A stretch of 22,742 bases of DNA from JACMOY01 sp046590855. Its GTDB lineage: Bacteria > Actinomycetota > Actinomycetes > Actinomycetales > Angustibacteraceae. This document shows positions 13,897-20,796 of this stretch, one piece after another. How positions within the stretch are numbered: the stretch's first letter is position 1; each line of letters begins with the position of its first letter. The stretch lies in contig JBKJTJ010000005.1 in assembly GCA_046590855.1 (NCBI GenBank), positions 1-22,742 on the forward strand. Direction: 5' to 3'. The position numbers and the translations under genes were made by a program. Under the pieces are notes generated by a model. That model saw nothing but the letters and a program-made list of their open reading frames with translations, had not been told where the DNA came from and did no database searches.

Positions 13897-15573
13897 TCAG
13901 TCGTCGTGCTGGCCGTGCCCGTTGCCGTGACCGGTCTTGTGGCTCGGCGCCGGCGGCACGGCCAGCGGGCTGGCGGTGACGCTCTGGGCGACCAGGTCGC
14001 TCACGGCATCCGTCGCAGACGTGGGCGGCACCACGGGAGCGGGCGCCGCAGGCACCACGGGAGCGGGCACCACAGGCACCACAGGAGCGGGCACCAGCGG
14101 CACCACGGGAGCGGGCACCAGCGGCACCACGGGAGCGGGCGCCACTGGAGCGGGCGCCGCGGGCAGCACGGGATCCGGCGCTGTCGTCGGTGCGGGGTCC
14201 GTCGTCGTGGGGCTGGGCGCGGGGTCCGTCGTCGTCGGGGTGGGCGCGGGCTCGGTCGTCGTCGGGGTGGGCGCGGGCTCGGTCGTCGTCGGGGTGGGCG
14301 CCGGCTCGGTCGTCGTCGGGGTGGGCGCCGGCTCGGTCGTCGTCGGGGTGGGCGCCGGCTCGGTCGTGGTCGGGCTCGGCGCCGGCTCGGTGGTGGTCGG
14401 CGTCGCCGCGGGCTCGGTGGTCGTGGGGGTCGACACCGGCTCAATCACGGCGGGCGTCGGGTTGACGACCGACGCGGTCACCTGGGCGACGACGGTGCGT
14501 GCGGTGACGTCGGCGACGGCGCCGCTGGCCGAGCCCATCGCCGTCGTGACCAGCTGGTTCACCTTCAGCACCGTGGGCAGCACCGGGCCGTCCACCTGCA
14601 CCAGGGACCTCAGGGAGGCTGCGATCACCGGCTCGACCTTGGCCACCAGCTGCTGGCCGAGACTCTCCCGGAAGGAGCTGTCGGCCACGCCGGAGACCTG
14701 CTCCGGCGTCACCTGGGCGTTGGTGTCCAGCAGGGTCTGCGTGGCGGTCTGGGACACGACGGCTGCGGCCGAGACGGCCTCCCGCACCGGCGCGTCCAGC
14801 GCCATCTTCAGCGAGGCGGTCATGACCTTCTGGTCGCCGCCCCGCAGCAGCGGCTCCAGCACGTCGCTCAGCGCCTTGACCACCAGCCGGCTGGCTCGGG
14901 CGGACTGCGAGCTGGACAGCTGTCCGAGGGCCGCGGTCACGAGGGGTGGGTTCACGATCGCCGGCGGCAGCAGGACGACGGGCGCCGGGGGTACGGCGAC
15001 CGGCGGGGTCGCCGAGGTGGGAGCGGGCACCGACGGCTCGACGACCGGGACCACGGGCACGACCGGCACCACGGGAACTGCCGGGACCACGGGCACCGCC
15101 GGGACCCCGGGCACGACCGGGACCACGGGAACCGGGACCCCGGGAACCGGGACCCCGGGAACCGGGACCCCGGGCACGACCGGGACCACGGGAACCGGGA
15201 CCCCGGGCACGACCGGGCCCACGGGTGCCGCCGGTGTGCCAGGGGCAGGCGAGCCAGGGGCTGCGGGAGCCGGCACGACCGGCGTCGAGGGGAAGATCGG
15301 GGTGGGCGAGCCGGGTCGAGCGGTCGTGGACGGGCGGGACGGAGCCCGCCGGACGCCGGTGACCGGCGTGGGGGCGCCGATGGCCCGCACCTGGCCGGGG
15401 CCCTCCAGGGCCCCGGGGCTCGCACCCGGGCCGCTGGTGCTGAGCGGGGTGAAGCTGAGCAGGGCGACGCCGGTGAGGGTGAGGGAGGAGACGGCGGCGA
15501 GCGCCACGGCTGACACCGCGCCGCGGGCACCGGCGGAGCGCGCGCGTCGGCCGCCCGTCACGTCACCCCTCAC
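13897..15573 (-). CDS. Exported Pro/Val/Thr-rich repeat protein, unknown function
   Basis: A 558-aa protein with an Arg-rich N-terminus and hydrophobic signal segment (about residues 20-42: VSAVALAAVSSLTLTGVALL). Then a Val-Pro-Gly block (about 115-180, e.g. VPGVPVPGVPVPG), a predicted helical domain free of repeats (about 215-375), a Thr-Pro block of nine EPAPTPTTT-type units, an APVVPLVP block and a His/Gly tail ending HGNGHGQHDD. There is no LPXTG anchor and no second TM, so it is probably secreted or wall-associated by other means. The Thr-Pro block could be O-mannosylated, as known for Pro/Thr-rich actinobacterial exported proteins. The GTG at 15573 follows AAGGGG with 7-nt spacing. It is on the same strand as bkdA but 173 bp away. 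I do not recognise the helical domain. Confidence 0.75.
   Translation of the reverse strand: MRGDVTGGRRARSAGARGAVSAVALAAVSSLTLTGVALLSFTPLSTSGPGASPGALEGPGQVRAIGAPTPVTGVRRAPSRPSTTARPGSPTPIFPSTPVVPAPAAPGSPAPGTPAAPVGPVVPGVPVPVVPVVPGVPVPGVPVPGVPVPVVPVVPGVPAVPVVPAVPVVPVVPVVPVVEPSVPAPTSATPPVAVPPAPVVLLPPAIVNPPLVTAALGQLSSSQSARASRLVVKALSDVLEPLLRGGDQKVMTASLKMALDAPVREAVSAAAVVSQTATQTLLDTNAQVTPEQVSGVADSSFRESLGQQLVAKVEPVIAASLRSLVQVDGPVLPTVLKVNQLVTTAMGSASGAVADVTARTVVAQVTASVVNPTPAVIEPVSTPTTTEPAATPTTTEPAPSPTTTEPAPTPTTTEPAPTPTTTEPAPTPTTTEPAPTPTTTEPAPTPTTTDPAPSPTTTDPAPTTAPDPVLPAAPAPVAPAPVVPLVPAPVVPLVPAPVVPVVPAPVVPAAPAPVVPPTSATDAVSDLVAQSVTASPLAVPPAPSHKTGHGNGHGQHDD
14041..14136 (-). repeat. Four 24-bp tandem repeats (APVVPLVP-type)
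   Basis: Four in-frame 24-nt units encode APVVPLVP, APVVPLVP, APVVPVVP and APVVPAAP near the C-terminus of the exported repeat protein. The units differ by a few bases only. Confidence 0.8.
14200..14442 (-). repeat. Nine 27-bp tandem repeats (EPAPTPTTT-type)
   Basis: Nine full in-frame 27-nt units encode EPVSTPTTT, EPAATPTTT, EPAPSPTTT, five EPAPTPTTT and DPAPSPTTT, followed by a partial unit. The central copies are nearly identical in DNA, suggesting recent copy-number change by slippage or recombination. Confidence 0.85.
15037..15226 (-). repeat. Short-period Val-Pro-Gly repeat block
   Basis: Degenerate 9-, 12- and 18-nt units encode VPVPG, VVPVVPG and VPAVPVVP strings. On the plus strand the DNA shows repeated GGGACCCCGGGAACC-like units (15127-15175). 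This is the N-terminal low-complexity block of the exported protein. Confidence 0.7.
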
Positions 15574-15742
15574 CCTGCCACCCCTTGCGTCGTCCTGAGT
15601 ACCGCGACTCTACCGGTCGCCGTGCTTGACCGCCACTGTCTGCAACCCCGCGATAACCAACAGTAACGCCTTTCCCATCGTACGTCCCCTCGACGGACGG
15701 GGGAATCGTCATTAGTGCCTAGTCACCTGTACGCCCGCGGAA

Positions 15743-16849
15743 TCACCCGTTCGGCCCAGGCGGGCCGAACGCCGCGGCCACCTCGAGCAGCCGGTCACCG
15801 GCCTCGGACTCGCCGATGGTGGCCCGGACGCCGTCCGTGGCGTACGGCCGCACCGCCAGACCCGCTGCGTCGAACGCGGCGGCGAGCGCCGGCGCCCGGT
15901 CGCCGACCGGGAACCAGACGAAGTTGGCCTGGGTGTCGGGCAGCCGCCATCCCTGGGCCCGCAGCGCCGCGGTGAGCCGGTCGCGCTCGAGCACGAGAGC
16001 GTCGACACGCTCGGCCAGCTCGGCGCCCGCGGCGAGCGAGGCGACGGCCGCGTCCTGGGCGATCGTCGAGACGCCGAACGGCACGGCCGTCTTGCGCAGG
16101 GCTTCGGCGACCAGCGGGTGCGCCACCGCGTAGCCCACCCGCAGCCCGGCCAGGCCGTATGCCTTGGAGAAGGTGCGCAGGACCACGACGTTGGGGTGCG
16201 AGCGCTGCAGGGCGAGGGCGTCCGGCGCTCCTGGGTCGCGGACGAACTCGGTGTAGGCCTCGTCGATCACCACGACGACGTCCGAGGGCACGGCGGCGAT
16301 CAGGGCGTCCAGCTCGGCGGCGTGCACGACCGGGCCGGTGGGGTTGTTCGGGGTGCAGACCAGCACGAGGCGGGTGCGCTCGGTGACCGCAGCGGCCATC
16401 GCCGGCAGGTCGTGCCGGGCCTGGGGCGTCAGCGGCACCGGGACGCCGCGCGCCCCCGACAGCTGCACCACGATCGGGTAGGCCTCGAACGAGCGCCAGG
16501 CGTGGACGACCTCGTCGCCGGGGCCGCAGGTGGCCGCGACGATCTGACCGAGCACCCCCACGCTGCCCGTGCCTGTCACGACGTTCTCGGGGGCCACGCC
16601 GAGGTGGTCGGCGAGCGCCGCCGTCAGCTCGGTGGCCGCCAGGTCTGGGTAGCGGTTCATCCCGCGCGCCGCGCGGGCAACCACCTCGAGCACCGCCGGC
16701 AGCGGTGGGTAGGGGTTCTCGTTCGACGAGATCTTGAAGGTGCGTCCGCCCGACCCCCCGGACGGCGGGCGGCCGGGCGCGTACGACGGCACGCCCGACA
16801 GCACGTCCCGCAGGCGCACGGCGGGTCCCTCCGCCTGGGCGTCGATCAT
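15743..16849 (-). CDS. hisC: Histidinol-phosphate / aromatic amino acid aminotransferase
   Basis: Class I/II PLP aminotransferase of 368 aa. Signatures: KISSNENPYPPLPAV (residues 39-53), CTPNNPTGPV (Asn168/169), DEAYTEF (Asp196, Tyr199) and FSKAYGLAGLRVGYA with the PLP lysine at 229 and Arg237. HisC and the aromatic aminotransferase Pat are close paralogs. There are no other his genes here, and the NENPYPPLP start is common in Pat-annotated proteins, so aromatic amino acid transamination is at least as likely as histidine synthesis. The ATG at 16849 lacks a ribosome binding site but follows TACAGT by 7 nt, suggesting a leaderless message. It is divergent from the small membrane protein gene. 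Confidence 0.88.
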   Translation of the reverse strand: MIDAQAEGPAVRLRDVLSGVPSYAPGRPPSGGSGGRTFKISSNENPYPPLPAVLEVVARAARGMNRYPDLAATELTAALADHLGVAPENVVTGTGSVGVLGQIVAATCGPGDEVVHAWRSFEAYPIVVQLSGARGVPVPLTPQARHDLPAMAAAVTERTRLVLVCTPNNPTGPVVHAAELDALIAAVPSDVVVVIDEAYTEFVRDPGAPDALALQRSHPNVVVLRTFSKAYGLAGLRVGYAVAHPLVAEALRKTAVPFGVSTIAQDAAVASLAAGAELAERVDALVLERDRLTAALRAQGWRLPDTQANFVWFPVGDRAPALAAAFDAAGLAVRPYATDGVRATIGESEAGDRLLEVAAAFGPPGPNG

Positions 16850-16856
16850 GGACGCC

Positions 16857-16862
16857 ACTGTA
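16857..16862 (-). promoter_or_regulatory. -10 box of hisC, likely leaderless
   Basis: TACAGT on the minus strand fits the TANNNT consensus and is 7 nt upstream of the hisC ATG. The divergent gene on the plus strand starts only 35 bp from that ATG, so its promoter must overlap this one or lie inside hisC. Confidence 0.45.
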
Positions 16863-16883
16863 GGCGGCGGGCACCATGGCGGC

Positions 16884-17276
16884 ATGCAGTCCTTCGTGGT
16901 CAAGGTCGTCGTCAACGCGGTGGCGATCTGGGTCGCCACCGTGCTGGTGGACGGCGTCACGGTCAGCGGGCGCGCCACCGACACCACCGGCGGCACGGTG
17001 CTGACCTACCTGGTCATCGGGCTGCTGTTCGGGGTGGTCAACGCCGTGGTCAAACCGGTGGTGAAGACCCTGGCCTTCCCGTTCTACGTCCTCACCCTCG
17101 GCCTCCTCACCCTCGTCGTCAACGCCGCGATGCTCGAGCTCACGTCGTGGCTGTCCGGCCACACCCCGCTCACCCTGCGGATCGACCACTTCTGGCCCAC
17201 CGCGGTGCTGGCCGCCGTGGTCGTCGGCGTCGTCGGCTTCGTGCTGCACCTCGTGCTGCCGGACGGCGACCGGTGA
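16884..17276 (+). CDS. Phage holin family 4-like membrane protein
   Basis: A 130-aa protein with four hydrophobic helices (about residues 3-22, 38-62, 68-92 and 106-124). The pattern MQSFVVKVVVNAVAIWVA, GLLFGVVNAVVKPVVKTLAFPFYVLTLGLLTLVVNA is typical of the PF04020 group, named after phage holins but widespread in bacterial chromosomes with unknown function. No lysis gene or phage gene is near, so a lysis role is unlikely. The ATG at 16884 is chosen because the hydrophobic family start MQSF follows directly. An in-frame ATG at 16848 would add a Gly/His-rich leader. Its stop overlaps the paaI GTG (GTGA), which puts it first in a three-gene operon with paaI and paaK. Confidence 0.85.
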   Translation: MQSFVVKVVVNAVAIWVATVLVDGVTVSGRATDTTGGTVLTYLVIGLLFGVVNAVVKPVVKTLAFPFYVLTLGLLTLVVNAAMLELTSWLSGHTPLTLRIDHFWPTAVLAAVVVGVVGFVLHLVLPDGDR

Positions 17277-17677
17277 GCGTCGAGGCGATGTGGGCCGCCG
17301 ACACCGCGAGCGCGGCGCTCGGCATCGAGCTGCTCGACTGGGGACCCGGCCGGGCCAGGCTGGCGATGACCGTGCGCCCCACCATGGTGAACGGCCACGA
17401 CATCGCGCACGGCGGACTGGTCTTCACCCTGGCCGACTCGGCGTTCGCGGTGGCCTGCAACAGTCACGGCCCCGTGACGGTCGCCGCCGGGGCCGACATC
17501 ACCTTCGTCGCGCCCGCCCGCCTGGGCGACGTCCTCGTCGCCGAGGCGAGCGAGCAGGTGGTGTTCGGGCGCAGCGGGCTGACCGACGTCCGCGTGACGA
17601 CAGCGGACGGCGGCACCGTGGTCGCGCTGTTTCGCGGGCGGTCGCGGTCGCTGGCTCGCCCGGGCGGGGCGCCGTGA
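17273..17677 (+). CDS. paaI: PaaI-like hotdog-fold thioesterase
   Basis: A 134-aa hotdog protein of the PaaI/4HBT family, cleaving (hydroxy)phenylacetyl-CoA-type thioesters. Visible: MVNGHDIAHGGLVFTLADSAFAVACNSHG (residues 40-68), containing the NGHDIAHGG active-site signature and Asp at the start of the long helix, then AAGADITFVAPARLGDVLVAEA on the central sheet. In phenylacetate catabolism PaaI is a safety valve that frees CoA from stalled intermediates. The GTG at 17273 overlaps the upstream stop (GTGA). An in-frame ATG at 17288 is a possible alternative. Its stop overlaps the paaK start, again GTGA, so PaaI and PaaK are translationally coupled. Confidence 0.9.
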   Translation: MSVEAMWAADTASAALGIELLDWGPGRARLAMTVRPTMVNGHDIAHGGLVFTLADSAFAVACNSHGPVTVAAGADITFVAPARLGDVLVAEASEQVVFGRSGLTDVRVTTADGGTVVALFRGRSRSLARPGGAP

Positions 17678-18987
17678 ACCTGCCTGTGATCGAGCCACGT
17701 CCCGACCTGCACGACGAGGCCGAGCGCTGGTCGGTCGACCAGGTGCGCAGCCACCAGCTCGACCGGCTTCGCTGGACCCTCGCGCACGCCTACGAGAACG
17801 TGCCCCACTACCGGTCCGCGCTCGACCGCGTCGGGTGGTCACCGGGCGACCTCACGACGCTGGAGTCGTTGCGGCACCTACCGTTCACGACCAAAGCCGA
17901 CCTGCGCGACAACTACCCGTTCGGCATGTTCGCCGTGCCGCGCGAGCAGGTGGCCCGGATCCACGCCTCCTCGGGCACGACCGGACGGCCCACCGTCGTC
18001 GGCTCGACCGCGCAGGACGTGCGCACCTGGGCCGCACTGATGGCCCGCTCGCTGCGCGCGGCCGGCGCACGGCCCGGTGACGCCGTCCACGTCAGCTACG
18101 GGTACGGCCTGTTCACCGGCGGGCTGGGCGCCCACTACGGTGCAGAAGCGCTGGGCTGCACCGTGATCCCGGTGTCGGGGGGCATGACCGAACGTCAGGC
18201 GCAGCTCATCACCGACTTCGCGCCGCGGGTCGTCATGGCGACACCCTCGTACTTCCTCACCGTGCTCGACGAGCTGGAGCGCACCGGGGTCGACCCGGCC
18301 ACCTCCTCCCTGCAGGTGGGGGTCTTCGGCGCCGAGCCGTGGACCGAGGCCATGCGCACCGAGATCGAGCAGCGCGGCGGGCTGCACGCCGTCGACGTGT
18401 ACGGCCTGTCCGAGGTGATGGGTCCCGGGGTGGCGCAGGAGTGCGTCGAGACCAAGGACGGGCTGCACCTGTGGGAGGACCACTTCTACCCCGAGGTCGT
18501 CGACCCGCTGACCGACGAGCCGGTCGCCGACGGCGAGGTGGGCGAGCTGGTGCTGACCTCGCTGAGCCGGTGGGCGATGCCCGTGATCCGCTACCGCACC
18601 AGGGATCTGACCCGGCTGCTGCCGGGCACCGCGCGGCCGGGGATGCGCCGGCTGCAGCGGTTCACCGGTCGCACCGACGACATGATGATCGTCCGCGGGG
18701 TCAACGTCTTCCCCACGCAGGTCGAGGAGCTCGTGGTCGGCGTTCCCGGCCTGTCGCCGTACTTCCAGTGCGAGCTCTCACGGCCGGGACGGATGGACGA
18801 GCTGACCGTCGTCGTCGAGTCAGGCACCGATCTGGACGAGCAGACCAGGTCGTCGCTGGGCACAGCGCTCGCGATCCGCATCGAGGACCGGATCGGCGTC
18901 ACTGCGACGGTTCGGGTCGTGCCGCCGGCCACCATCGAGCGCAGCGTCGGCAAGGCGCGACGCATCGTCGACCACCGTCGCGAGTGA
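17674..18987 (+). CDS. paaK: Phenylacetate-CoA ligase
   Basis: AMP-forming ligase of 437 aa, the usual PaaK length, activating phenylacetate with ATP and CoA as the first step of its aerobic breakdown. Motifs: ASSGTTGRPTVVG P-loop (residues 98-110), YGYGLFTGGLGAHYGAE, FGAEPWTEAMR, VYGLSEVMGPGVAQEC and YRTRDLTRLLPG, then the C-terminal swivel domain with FTGRTDDMMIVRGVNVFPTQVEE. The C-terminus SVGKARRIVDHR carries the catalytic lysine region. The GTG at 17674 overlaps the paaI stop. The ring-oxidising paaABCDE genes are not in this window, so the rest of the pathway must be elsewhere or beyond the ends. It ends 3 nt from the convergent diiron gene. Confidence 0.93.
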   Translation: MNLPVIEPRPDLHDEAERWSVDQVRSHQLDRLRWTLAHAYENVPHYRSALDRVGWSPGDLTTLESLRHLPFTTKADLRDNYPFGMFAVPREQVARIHASSGTTGRPTVVGSTAQDVRTWAALMARSLRAAGARPGDAVHVSYGYGLFTGGLGAHYGAEALGCTVIPVSGGMTERQAQLITDFAPRVVMATPSYFLTVLDELERTGVDPATSSLQVGVFGAEPWTEAMRTEIEQRGGLHAVDVYGLSEVMGPGVAQECVETKDGLHLWEDHFYPEVVDPLTDEPVADGEVGELVLTSLSRWAMPVIRYRTRDLTRLLPGTARPGMRRLQRFTGRTDDMMIVRGVNVFPTQVEELVVGVPGLSPYFQCELSRPGRMDELTVVVESGTDLDEQTRSSLGTALAIRIEDRIGVTATVRVVPPATIERSVGKARRIVDHRRE

Positions 18988-18990
18988 GCC

Positions 18991-19788
18991 TCAGGCGGGG
19001 ATCGACCGGCGGTCCAGGGCCCGCTCGACGATGCCCAGCCCGTCCAGCCCCGGCAGCGAGTCGATCTTCGCGTCGATCTTGCGCGCCTCGCCGCGGCCCT
19101 GGGGCCCACCCATCAGGAAGGTCAGCAGGAAGTCGACCTCGGCGTCGGGCATGACCCCGGACCCGACCGGGTTCCAGGCCTTGTCCAGCGCGAACCGGGT
19201 GATGCGCTGCGCCTTGCGGCTGCGGGTCAGCCGCTCGCGCGCCTGGCTGTTGTAGAAGGCGATGTGCCGGGTCTCCTGCTTGATGATCCGGGTGAGCAGC
19301 TCGGTCAGGACGGGGTGCTGCTCGATGCGCATCAGGCTCGCGTACCCGGCGTGGGTCGACCACTCGTTGACCGCGCCCCACGTCATGTGCGTGGCGACGA
19401 AGTCCTCACCGATCAGGTTGGCCAGCAGCGACTGCTTGATGGGGTCGAACCGGTTCTTCCAGCCGCCGCGCTCGCGGACCTCGCGCATGTGGGCGTCGCC
19501 GGTGGGTACGCCGTGGGCGGCCAGGACGTCGGCGAGCACCTCGCCGTGCCAGTACTCCTCGTAGTTCCACATCGTGAGGAAGGTGGTGATCTCGGGGTCG
19601 TTGTGGGACGGGGTGAGCAGCAGGTCGCGCAGGTAGCACACGGTGTAGGACTCGATGTCGCACATGTAGCGCAGGCATCGCAGCGCCCCTGCGGACAGCG
19701 GCTGGTCGGCGAACGCTCCTGCGAGGTCGAGGTCGTCCCACTGCACGGGGGCAGCGGTTCTGGCGTACTCATCGATTGCGAAAGCCAC
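18991..19788 (-). CDS. Ferritin-like diiron protein, unknown substrate
   Basis: A 265-aa all-helical protein with a complete diiron ligand set. Glu46 (CDIESYT) is in the first helix, ExxH at 78-81 (EEYWH) in the second, Glu142 (NEWSTH) in the third and ExxH at 172-175 (QETRHIAFY) in the fourth. This is the carboxylate-bridged four-helix arrangement of acyl-ACP desaturases, R2-like oxidases and related oxygenases. Two paired ExxH motifs argue for O2 chemistry rather than iron storage. The GTG at 19788 is favoured because AAGGA lies 5 nt upstream. A longer reading from the GTG at 19830 has no ribosome site. It is convergent with paaK with a 3-nt gap, so probably separately controlled. The substrate is not assignable. 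Confidence 0.8.
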   Translation of the reverse strand: MAFAIDEYARTAAPVQWDDLDLAGAFADQPLSAGALRCLRYMCDIESYTVCYLRDLLLTPSHNDPEITTFLTMWNYEEYWHGEVLADVLAAHGVPTGDAHMREVRERGGWKNRFDPIKQSLLANLIGEDFVATHMTWGAVNEWSTHAGYASLMRIEQHPVLTELLTRIIKQETRHIAFYNSQARERLTRSRKAQRITRFALDKAWNPVGSGVMPDAEVDFLLTFLMGGPQGRGEARKIDAKIDSLPGLDGLGIVERALDRRSIPA

Positions 19789-19901
19789 GACGGTCCTTCG
19801 GTGCGCAGGAGCGCCTGGATTGGTGCCCACGGGGTCGCACGCTAGTGCCAGGTGGTGGCCGGGTGCGGGACGTCGGCCGAGCCCCCGTCCCGCACGTCAC
19901 C

Positions 19902-20597
19902 TCAGGCGAGGCGCGAGCGCAGGAACTCGACGGTGCGCGACCACGCGAGCTCGGCCGAGGCCTTGTCGTAGGTGCCCAGCTTGTTCTCGTCGTTGTGGAA
20001 CGCGTGACCGGCCGGGTAGTAGAAGAACTCGACGTCGGCGCCGGACTCGGTGCGGATCTGGGCCTCCTGCGCGCGGGCCTGGTCGACCGGGTAGAAGCCG
20101 TCGCTCTCGCCGTAGTGACCCTGCACGGCCGCGCTCACGCCGGCGTACGCGTCGGGGACGGCCGGGCCGACGCCGTAGAACGGCACGGCCGCACCGACCT
20201 TGTCGCCCTGCTGAGCGGCCAGCAGCAGCACGAAACCACCACCCATGCAGAACCCGACGGCACCCACCGACGAGGAGGTCACCGCCTCGTGGGCCAGCAG
20301 GTAGTCGACGGCACCGCCGAGGTCGGTCGCGGACTGGGCCACCGGCAGGTCGCCCATCATCTGGCCGGCCTCGTCCGCGTCGTGGGCCACCCGGCCGCCG
20401 TACAGGTCGGGGGCCAGGGCGACGAACCCCTCGGCCGCGAGCCGGTCGGTGACGCCGGCGATGTGGTCGTCCAGGCCCCACCACTCCTGGATCACGATGA
20501 CGCCGGGCCCCGATCCCGACGGGGGCAGCGCCAGGTAGCCGTGGGCCTCGTGGCCGTTGCTGGCGAACAGGACGTTCTGACGGGGGTTCTCGCTCAC
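19902..20597 (-). CDS. Dienelactone hydrolase family protein
   Basis: Alpha/beta hydrolase of 231 aa, normal for the DLH family, which opens dienelactones to maleylacetate in chloroaromatic breakdown and has broader esterase roles. Catalytic residues are visible: Cys117 in VGFCMGGG as nucleophile, Asp166 in YGESDGFYP, His198 in PAGHAFHND, and the DLH-typical Glu38 in VIQEWWGLDDHI. The GTG at 20597 gives MSENPRQNVLF. A weak GAAGAGG lies about 10 nt upstream. It is divergent from ndh with about 200 bp between. No chlorocatechol genes are near, so a general esterase role is as likely as dienelactone itself. Confidence 0.9.
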   Translation of the reverse strand: MSENPRQNVLFASNGHEAHGYLALPPSGSGPGVIVIQEWWGLDDHIAGVTDRLAAEGFVALAPDLYGGRVAHDADEAGQMMGDLPVAQSATDLGGAVDYLLAHEAVTSSSVGAVGFCMGGGFVLLLAAQQGDKVGAAVPFYGVGPAVPDAYAGVSAAVQGHYGESDGFYPVDQARAQEAQIRTESGADVEFFYYPAGHAFHNDENKLGTYDKASAELAWSRTVEFLRSRLA

Positions 20598-20733
20598 GCG
20601 GGGTGCACCTCTTCGGGGTAGGTAGCTCTGGCCGGGGTCAGCTCGATCCTCACGGCGGTATCGAGATGCTAACCAGCGTCGGCAGCCGTCACGCGAAGCT
20701 GGCCGTCGCCGGGCGGATGATCGCGCCAGTCCC

Positions 20734-20739
20734 TACTGT
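20734..20739 (+). promoter_or_regulatory. Candidate -10 of ndh
   Basis: TACTGT matches TANNNT and lies about 58 nt upstream of the ndh start, leaving room for a leader with the TGGAGGA ribosome binding site. No good -35 is seen. The rest of the roughly 200-bp divergent region 20598-20796 shows no strong repeats. Confidence 0.35.
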
Positions 20740-20796
20740 TGACGACCACGAGGGACAGCGTCGCCCCGCCGAACGCCCCCTTCCTGGAGGACCGCC

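Noticed and set aside
13937..15598. Gly/Thr-rich open frame resembling PE-PGRS proteins on the plus strand
   Set aside because: It is the exact antisense of the Pro-rich repeats (GTTG repeats mirror the Val-Pro codons). The minus-strand frame has a signal peptide, ribosome site and structured middle domain.
16884..17276. Possible prophage remnant because of the holin-family name
   Set aside because: No integrase, lysin, capsid or att-like repeats nearby; this family is common in ordinary bacterial chromosomes.
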